A stretch of 64,000 nt of DNA from Beroe ovata. Lineage: Eukaryota > Ctenophora > Nuda > Beroida > Beroidae. Made by a program: the position numbers and the translations under genes. How positions within the stretch are numbered: the first letter of the stretch is position 1; each line of letters opens with the position of its first letter. The stretch lies in NCBI GenBank assembly GCA_946803715.1, contig CAMPET010000004.1, forward strand, positions 507,146 through 571,145, given 5' to 3'. Shown here one piece after another: positions 57,376 through 64,000 of this stretch. A model generated the notes under the pieces. The model saw only the letters and a list, made by a program, of their open reading frames with translations, searched no databases and was not told the DNA's origin.

Positions 57376-60300
57376 TCATGATTCCATCTTTTCATCTTCC
57401 TCTGACCCTGAACACTCTCCCTCACTCAAATCCTCCACTGCCCTCTTAGTCGTGACGTCACCACTCTGATCTATAATCGCACTAGTCCTGTCCCGAGACA
57501 GCGGTTTCAATGTCTGGAGTATGGCCTCCACAGCACCAGTATTGTCAGGAGGAGGACATGGTGTCTGTGGTTCTGGCGGATGAGATGGCTCCTCCAGCTG
57601 GTCTGAAGTGGCAGCAGGGGTGTCCCAAGCAGACAATGGAGCACTGTTTTGTTCTGAAAAGTCCGTTTCTTGATCATTCTGTGTGGCGTCATCCGTCATC
57701 TCTATCTCATTAGACTCCGTGTCCATTGCGCTGGCCGCCACGGCTTGCTGCTGGGCATCACACGTTAGTTTGAGGAGGCTGTCAAATTGATCATCCTCTG
57801 CCGACATCTGAGTCGTTACACTGGGTTTGAATATGTCTGAAGTGGTGGCAGTTCCCTTCTTCACAAAGGCAGAATATCCCTTCATCATAGCAGCCATTTT
57901 CTCTATTGAGCTCGTGTTCTTCGGCTTCTCTTCTGAAAATAGAGCACTGGTTTAAACTTTGTCAGAGACACGTACATCATACGACACGTACATTACACGT
58001 GGTGTATTTGGTATCAAATACCAAATACACCACGTGTATCAGATATTACAGCTGAAAATATCAGACAGATAACATGCTTACCCCCAACCACAAGTAAATC
58101 TTTACAGGGGGCAGGTTTCACGAAACTCAGCTCAAACTTCTTGGGTTTAGGAACGAAGGGAAGGGAGAAGGGGGCGGATGGCGGGATGTAACCGACAACA
58201 GGGTCTTCCTCTTCCTCCAATTCGCCATCCTGCGGAAAAAAAATGTTGTTCAACGGCATAATGGAAATAAACTCGTGAATTGTATCATTCCAATTTGTCA
58301 CCCCCTCTTTCCATCTGGCAAGGAGAAGTTCTATTCTCAATTAGTCTAGTCCATACCTCTTCTTTGTTCATGTTCAGCGTCAGTGCGTCGGCAAGAGCAT
58401 CTGAGAGCTTCTTATCGTTCTTGTTACGGTTGTATCGCTTCTTTTTCTCCAATTTCTTCTGCTTCTTTCGAGCTGTGATCAGTTTAAATGGTGATGATCG
58501 ATCACGATATATCATTGAGGGGGCGACTTGATATAGAGATGACAAACCTATTGCCTGATCAGTATTCAATTCCCACTCTACAGTGAAAATGTAATCAATG
58601 TCATCCTTTGGCATTTCCTTTTTCAACAGCCCAATATAAACTCCCCCGGGCGATTTCCTGTAAAATGTACAGATTATCAAACATGTACTTCGAACAAAAA
58701 GAGCAGTAACGGAGCAATTGAAATGGAGAGATTATCACTTTCGCTTACTTCCGTTCGCCTGTGGTAGTCATTTCGCCCCCATTCGCAAGAATTTCTTCCG
58801 TTCGGAAAAGAAAGTCAAGTGCTTTCTCCTTTCCAATTCTTTCCACTACACGGTGGATCAATTTTTGTTTCTTCTGAAATGATAGGATTGTAACCATAAT
58901 GGTTATTTGCTGTCACGGAACGTACGGACTCGGCTTATTCGGTTTGTAATTTATAATTCGTCAACAAATCTGAAATGCGTACAGAAAATACTCGCGTGCA
59001 TGAAAATCTGCGCTATGATTTCTCTAAAATGTCCAATGTTTGCTAGTGTTTTTAGTAACTTTGCTTATGAAATGCGCGGCACTACTCATGTACTCTCATC
59101 GATGCATATACATATATTATATCCAAAAACAATTAAGAATTGTTTGAGTTTCGCAGCCACTCAAATGCGTATCAATGATNAAGTTCGATGTTTGAATGCC
59201 AGCTTACCTCTCTAAGTCTGTAGATGATGGCTCCAGCTACTGCAAATTCTGGATACTCAACATTAACCTTACTGTAGTCGTACCTCACAGGTCTGTTTTT
59301 CAAATACAACTCAGTTTCGTCATCTCTCTTATTACAAGTTTGAATAACAAGACCATCTTCAAACCTGGCAGTGATGATATTAGGATATACCATGAATATC
59401 ATCAGGATATCAGGAATGATTTGGATTTGAACGAAGTTCGCTATGATTGGTCACCAAATTCGTACATTGCGCGTAGCTAAAAATATTGACAAGCCACAAG
59501 ATCCACTCTTACAATTGAAAAACGGAGCATATGCCTAATTTGATACGGATAACCGATATCCAATTCATTCCTGATACCACGAATTGTGTTTGATCAGGGG
59601 CTATGACAAGTACAGCATTAAAATCCACGTGTGGTAAATTATAGTGCGCGCTATCTCACGGAAAGTTGGTTAACACTATACGAGTATAGCCCCTTTACCT
59701 GTGTTCGTTGACCTCTATTGGGTCTTCAGCTCCATTAGTTTCGGGTTTCAATACCGAGGTATCAATAGTACTCTTCATCAATGTACCTTCGAATTGCTCT
59801 GATTCTGCTTTCACAAAGTTACTCTTGAATTCTTTTTTCAATTTGGTCGTTGCAGCTTGTTTGATGGCTTTGTTTTTGGCTGCTTTAGCTTTTTGATCCT
59901 TATTCTTGGTATCCTTAGCAGTCGGATCTGCAAGAGCGGAAATAAACTGTGATAAATCTTTCTCTAGCTTCTCTCGTCGTTCTAGCTTTTCTCGGCGTTT
60001 CTCCTGCCTTATTCTCTCACGTTCCTTTTTGTCTTTTTCCCTCTGTTTCTCCTTATTCCTCCGTTGCTTTTCCTTCTCTTTTGTGATCTTATCTTGTCTC
60101 ACAAGTTGATCTATCAATTCCTTCGACTTCATTTCCACATTTTCCTCATTTTGAACTAGCGTAGGTTTTGCATTGTACTTTGTCTTGATCGAGTTCAAAA
60201 ACGCAAGGTCATCCAGAATGGATACTTCTTTCTTCACTGTTTCAGTTGTTGCTGCCAAAAAGGGGATTGACTTGGGTTTCGAATTATCTACAGACGCCAA

Positions 60301-61539
60301 TGTGTTCAAGTTAAGTTTCTTCAGGAGAGCGTCACTGGACAGAACCTCAGAAGTCTTGACCACAGCTGAGACCGGTTCTTGCTTTGCGGGGGACTGAGCT
60401 TCCATGGGAGGTGGTTCAGCTACTGGTGCTTTCTTCGGACTCTCTGCTGGAATTCCTGCAGCTGTCTCAACATCACAGATCAGTTTGTTGTATTCTTGTT
60501 CATCATCACTCAACTCTCCTTCCTCCATTTCATCTAAAACCTTTTTGATTTCCGACTCAGAAGGTTTTGGGGAAGGGGGCCGTGAGAGGGATCCTCTAAT
60601 CCCCATTCTTGGTGGTTCATGGGGTGGTGAAACTTGACTTACAGTCATAACAGTTGGCTTCTTTACTTCTTCTGTGATCTCACCAGCTTCAACATCATCA
60701 GTTGAATTTTCTGTCCCATTCGTTGTGATAGTTTCGTTCTCAATTTCTTTCAATGTATCATCTATTTCCTTCAAAGCACCAGCGTCTGGGGCATTTGCTT
60801 TCTTTGAAGTTTCAAAGCTACTCAAGAGTTTTGCAGTCTTCTTTTTCAACGCTTCCTTATCTGGATCAACATGCATGAAGTCATATATCGATTCTTTCTT
60901 CGATTCCATAAGGATTTCTGAATCACGTTTGCTCCTCACCCTCTCCTGAATTTTCCTTCGCTTGCGTGCTACTGCATCATCCACCATCAAGTCATTCAGG
61001 TCGTCATAGCTTTTCTCGGCCCTTAATTTCTTACTCTTCTTTTTCAACTTTTCCTTCTTCTCTTCAATCTCAGCCATTTTCACATCTTTATCCTTCATAC
61101 TTTTATTTTGCTTAGTCATTGGTTTATTGGATGATGTATTGAATGATTCCCTTGGTATTCTATTGGCAGAACTTGTTCCATGGGATGCAATAAGTGCATC
61201 GAATGGAGATACTTTGGCAGAACCCCTCTGAGCTTCACCATAACTTCGCTTGTGAGATTTTCTCTTATAATCTTGGTGCTTGGATGATTTACCAGTTCGC
61301 CCGCGTTCCTTCTCTGGGGTTTTAATTTGATGATGGTGTCCAATCACAGCAGGGGGTTGAGATGGAAAGAACGGGTAATTTGGAGCTGTGAATGGGGTGA
61401 AATTATTGCCAGGTGGGGGAAGCTGAGCAGCTGGGAGCCCGACTAGTGCAGGTGGAACAGGGGGAGCAGTAGGGGGAGCTGCATTTGGACCCAAGAGCTT
61501 CTTAATAAGAAGCATTGCATCATCTTGCTGTGTTACCAT
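57376..61539 (-). CDS. Large protein with PHAX-type RNA-binding domain
   Basis: Seven exons join in phase: 61539-59699, 59364-59208, 58873-58749, 58657-58548, 58472-58357, 58229-58082, 57932-57376; 1017 residues. PHAX links the cap-binding complex on snRNAs to CRM1 for nuclear export. Residues about 645-745 form the RNA_GG-binding fold: VEYPEFAVAGAIIYRLREKK, LIHRVVERIGKEKALDFL, and after GGEMTTTGERKK the hallmark SPGGVYIGLL. It is followed by a basic helix (ARKKQKKLEKKKRY) and acidic tail as in PHAX. The first exon adds about 610 residues: a Pro-rich start, then Lys/Glu-rich coiled-coil-like stretches, GEITEEVKKP and a KEKQRRNKEKQREKDKK run. Human PHAX has 394 residues, so it is either a lengthened PHAX or another protein using the domain. 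The start is the first true ATG (61539), after a possible 5' UTR acceptor. Confidence 0.82.
57995..58037. repeat. Perfect 20-bp hairpin with 3-nt loop
   Basis: Arm 57995-58014 (ACACGTGGTGTATTTGGTAT) is exactly complementary to 58018-58037; the loop is CAA. Each arm ends in a CACGTG E-box. It lies in the 149-base last intron of the PHAX-like gene. Confidence 0.9.
59121..59179. repeat. Dispersed repeat, copy 2
   Basis: Inverted copy of 55701-55759, in the second intron of the PHAX-like gene. Homology ends at an ambiguous base (59180). Confidence 0.85.
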
Positions 61540-62052
61540 CACAACTGTATGAGTACAGATTTGCCTGATTCCTGATCACATCCTAGAGATATTGTGAGAA
61601 TTCAAAATCATTGAAAAACTGCAAAAACTATGATTAAGAAGACATTTTTGGATCACGGCTTGGAAATTGGGTTCTCATTTGTCACAACTTGATTGCATAG
61701 GTCAATGGTATGGCTTCGACTCTGACAAGAACAAATTGGTGAGAGTTATCAGACACATTGTGATGCAAGAGTACCTTCTTAATACACCATAATGGAGTAG
61801 CATATTCTTCATGAAGCATTGATGGTCATATGACAATGTTTTTCATTATCATTCAAAGCTTGATTCAAGATGATATTCATATTGCTGAATGAAATCGTAT
61901 AAACCAGATTCAATATAAAAATCAAATATCTGTACCCAGTAGTTTTTTGCAGTAGTTATTTTTTTGCAAAACTGTGCTAAGTATCAAAACAATTCGCTCT
62001 GAAAAAAGAATGATGATCAGAGTGCTGACTGCAAAGTGTTCTAAACTTAACT

Positions 62053-63084
62053 CTATAGGTCTAACCTATGATGTAATGGGCATATGAGGTTTGCTTTTGT
62101 CCATATTTTCTTGCAACCACTCCTACTGAAATGTCCAGTAAAATCTATTTCATCAACAATTTCAGATGCTTTTGTGGAGAAACACTGATCATCATCACAT
62201 CCACATCTGTTAGATCTGCTTTTAAGATACTCCTCAGCACACAAAATAAGATGCCGCCTCTCAAGAGGGAGCATGGGTATAAATGCATCAAGTTGATACC
62301 TAGATATTAATGAACTATGTTTGAGTTCTCCTTCATTGTACAGATGTGTCTGAATGAGCGTTTCCATCCCATGAATAGTTATTTGTTCTCTACTCAGTCC
62401 CTCTTCTAAACACTGATTAGTATAATCTCTAATAGCATTTCCAGCTGAATTAGAAATGAACACAAATATAGTATTTCTGTAATCGATATTATCAATATGA
62501 GAATTGATATCCAAGAAAGGACTAAGGGCATTCAATGTGCCGAGGGGCATCTTGTCTGATTCATCAACAACAATCATTGAATGTTTGCATTTCTTCACAT
62601 GATTTATAACTTCTTCTCGAATCTTCCTCTGAGCTTGGTCAACATTCATGGTTGAATATTCATGAGTGCCTATGATCTTCAATACATATTTGCTATCAGT
62701 ACCCTCTACATATCTAGCCCTGGCTATGATATTGGCTATATGATTCTTCCCAGTTCCAGTCTTACCTGATACATGCAAAACAAAGGGTTTCCTGGGCATT
62801 GGATCAACAAGAAATGAATACAGTTGATTTGATAGAATATGATGAGCAATATGCTGACCAAATAGTTTGTCCCTCAGTAATTCTTCCAAAAGTTTTACAT
62901 CATTTTTTATCCAATGAACATTACCCTTTCCCACATTGCAACATTCCATTTTATAACATGGAATCATGGCATAGTCTATACCAACATACATTACAGATGC
63001 AGCACCAATCAGTGACTTGCCCATACTGCCAAAGTCAATAGCAACACATTTTGAAAGCCAGAAAAACAGGTAGAGGATGTTCAT
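62053..63084 (-). CDS. Torsin-family AAA+ ATPase
   Basis: Torsins are ATPases of the ER lumen and nuclear envelope, activated by LAP1/LULL1 and needed for nuclear-envelope and lipid homeostasis. One exon encodes 343 residues (human torsin-1A 332). A hydrophobic leader (MNILYLFFWLSKCVAIDF) serves as signal. LFGQHIAHHIL begins the AAA+ domain. Walker A is GKTGTGKN (107-114), with the Asn that marks torsins in place of Thr/Ser. Walker B is MIVVDESDKM. Sensor 1 lies in FVFISNSAGNAI. The C-terminal SGCKKI, near residue 325, has the redox-linked Cys of the torsin sensor-2 GCK motif. HSSLISRYQLDAFIPMLPLE aligns with the conserved torsin HSSLIDxxxIDxFVPFLPLE region. Cys49 and Cys50 precede the domain, as in torsin-1A. 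No introns are seen. Confidence 0.94.
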   Translation of the reverse strand: MNILYLFFWLSKCVAIDFGSMGKSLIGAASVMYVGIDYAMIPCYKMECCNVGKGNVHWIKNDVKLLEELLRDKLFGQHIAHHILSNQLYSFLVDPMPRKPFVLHVSGKTGTGKNHIANIIARARYVEGTDSKYVLKIIGTHEYSTMNVDQAQRKIREEVINHVKKCKHSMIVVDESDKMPLGTLNALSPFLDINSHIDNIDYRNTIFVFISNSAGNAIRDYTNQCLEEGLSREQITIHGMETLIQTHLYNEGELKHSSLISRYQLDAFIPMLPLERRHLILCAEEYLKSRSNRCGCDDDQCFSTKASEIVDEIDFTGHFSRSGCKKIWTKANLICPLHHRLDL

Positions 63085-63429
63085 ATATCTGAGCTATAGA
63101 AACAATTCTAAATCAGAGTGGATATCAAAAGAAGCTAAAAATTGAAATTCCTGAGAACTATTGACTGTCAATTTCTAGAAGCAAGACTAGAATGATCTCA
63201 ACATCCTGGAATGATTACCTGCACAATTGTATACAAGTCTCACATTTAAAAGCTTTTCTCATTTCTAAGTGCCTGACAACTATATAGAGAAACTAAATAT
63301 CAGCAGGTTTGCAGGTCGTTAGATAATAGATTTCTCCCTTCCCCCAGTGACGTTATGGAATAACCTGCAGATGGTAAGGGAGGACAAGCTCAGCACTCAC
63401 TGCTTTAGGGTTCTGAGCACCACAGTTAT

Positions 63430-63530
63430 AAGTTGTAGGGTTTTCCCTACCATCGGCGCCGTGCAATTGTAGTTCCGCACACAATCGTAATTCCAGCGAG
63501 GGTAGGAATAATCCTACAAAGTTATAGGTA
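63430..63530. mobile_element. Small fold-back element
   Basis: The left end, GTTGTAGGGTTTTCCCTACC, and the right end, read in reverse (TTTGTAGGATTATTCCTACC), are inverted copies enclosing about 55 bases. The end sequence matches the dispersed repeat at 40015 and 8763. It may be a miniature inverted-repeat element. Confidence 0.55.
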
Positions 63531-63557
63531 AGGAAAACTGGAAATCTCTGTAGAATA

Positions 63558-63615
63558 TGGATTAGAGTCTACTCTAATCTCCTACTCTAATCCCCTACTC
63601 TAATCCCCTATCTGT
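63558..63615. repeat. 15-bp minisatellite
   Basis: Four copies of CTACTCTAATCCC. A (TCTA)n run follows at 63772-63796. The rest of 63085-64000 shows no gene. Confidence 0.8.
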
Positions 63616-64000
63616 GAGTTGCAAAGAGGGAAGCAACGAGTATTTTAATTCCAGAGCGCAAAATGTTACCATATGTAGTCCAAATACTATCGAGCTATCC
63701 AAAGGGTATGGTCGTGCATATATGACCCCCAATCTTGTGTTGGGGGCACTACGGATGCTTTATAAGCTTCCGTCATCTATCTATCTATCTATCTAGTCCA
63801 AATACTCGGCGCACACGCCACAACTCCATTTTACGACAACTCAGATCAAAGATGTGAAAACGTTATGCACCCCTTATTTTACTCTGTAGTAATAAAAGTA
63901 CGGATGTGCACACGTTGCGCGCACCTATTCTACTCGTTTATCTGGAAAGTCGAAGAAAGGACATGGACAGAGACCTGCGGAGAATTTGGGTCACGCAGCG

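Noticed and set aside
58477-58546. Uninterrupted frame through 58680-58285 in the PHAX-like gene
   Set aside because: A 75-base intron (58547-58473) with GT-AG ends keeps phase and removes a segment without homology; I kept the spliced form, though retention would also stay in frame.

Overview
The window is nuclear DNA of an animal. It has spliced GT-AG genes, a Pol III tRNA gene, dinucleotide microsatellites, AT-rich intergenic DNA, and metazoan families (SPRED, VAMP7, torsin, QSOX, PPM1A/B, a class A GPCR). I cannot name the species. Divergent GPCR and kinase ectodomains, a phytochelatin synthase, many single-exon genes and rather short introns suggest an invertebrate, possibly a non-bilaterian lineage such as a ctenophore, cnidarian, placozoan or sponge. 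That is inference.

Layout. 1-1.35 kb: last exon of a class A GPCR (+). 1.9-6.2 kb: complete seven-exon VAMP7 (-), with a ~115-bp satellite and a long hairpin in its introns. 6.2-9.9 kb: no gene; minisatellites interrupted by a ~1-kb inverted-repeat element, and a GC-rich repeat block. 9.9-21.3 kb: ten exons of a SPRED-like EVH1/Sprouty-domain gene (-), with a single-exon papain-like protease (+) and a tRNA-Val (-) inside its introns. 21.3-25.9 kb: repeats and a cluster of X-box-like sites. 26-27.9 kb: PPM1A/B phosphatase (-). 28.6-30.6 kb: a single-exon receptor-like kinase (-). 30.7-34.8 kb: no gene; a second satellite patch. 34.8-35.5 kb: PBDC1 (-). 36.1-37.9 kb: D-glutamate cyclase (-). 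38-41 kb: microsatellites. 41.0-45.5 kb: complete ten-exon QSOX (-). 45.7-47.1 kb: phytochelatin synthase (-). 48.4-55.3 kb: seventeen-exon ABCG half-transporter (+) whose ATPase motifs are nearly all degenerate. 56.0-56.9 kb: ribokinase (+). 57.4-61.5 kb: seven-exon protein with a PHAX-type RNA-binding domain (-). 62.1-63.1 kb: torsin (-). 63.1-64 kb: repeats.

Exon models were built by reading splice sites and checking that reading phase is conserved across each junction. VAMP7, QSOX, ABCG and the PHAX-like gene close completely, with no phase conflict. SPRED lacks its first exon(s) and at least one middle exon, and one PPM1 junction does not fit.

Biologically most of the window is housekeeping: vesicle fusion, ER/nuclear-envelope AAA+ ATPase, disulfide formation, signalling regulators and small-molecule enzymes. 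The points most worth a second look are the intact ABCG with a pseudo-ATPase domain, the phytochelatin synthase beside it and QSOX, the cysteine-rich tail on the nested protease, the receptor kinase ectodomain, the two-locus satellite with an internal hairpin and higher-order order, and the X-box-like motif cluster.
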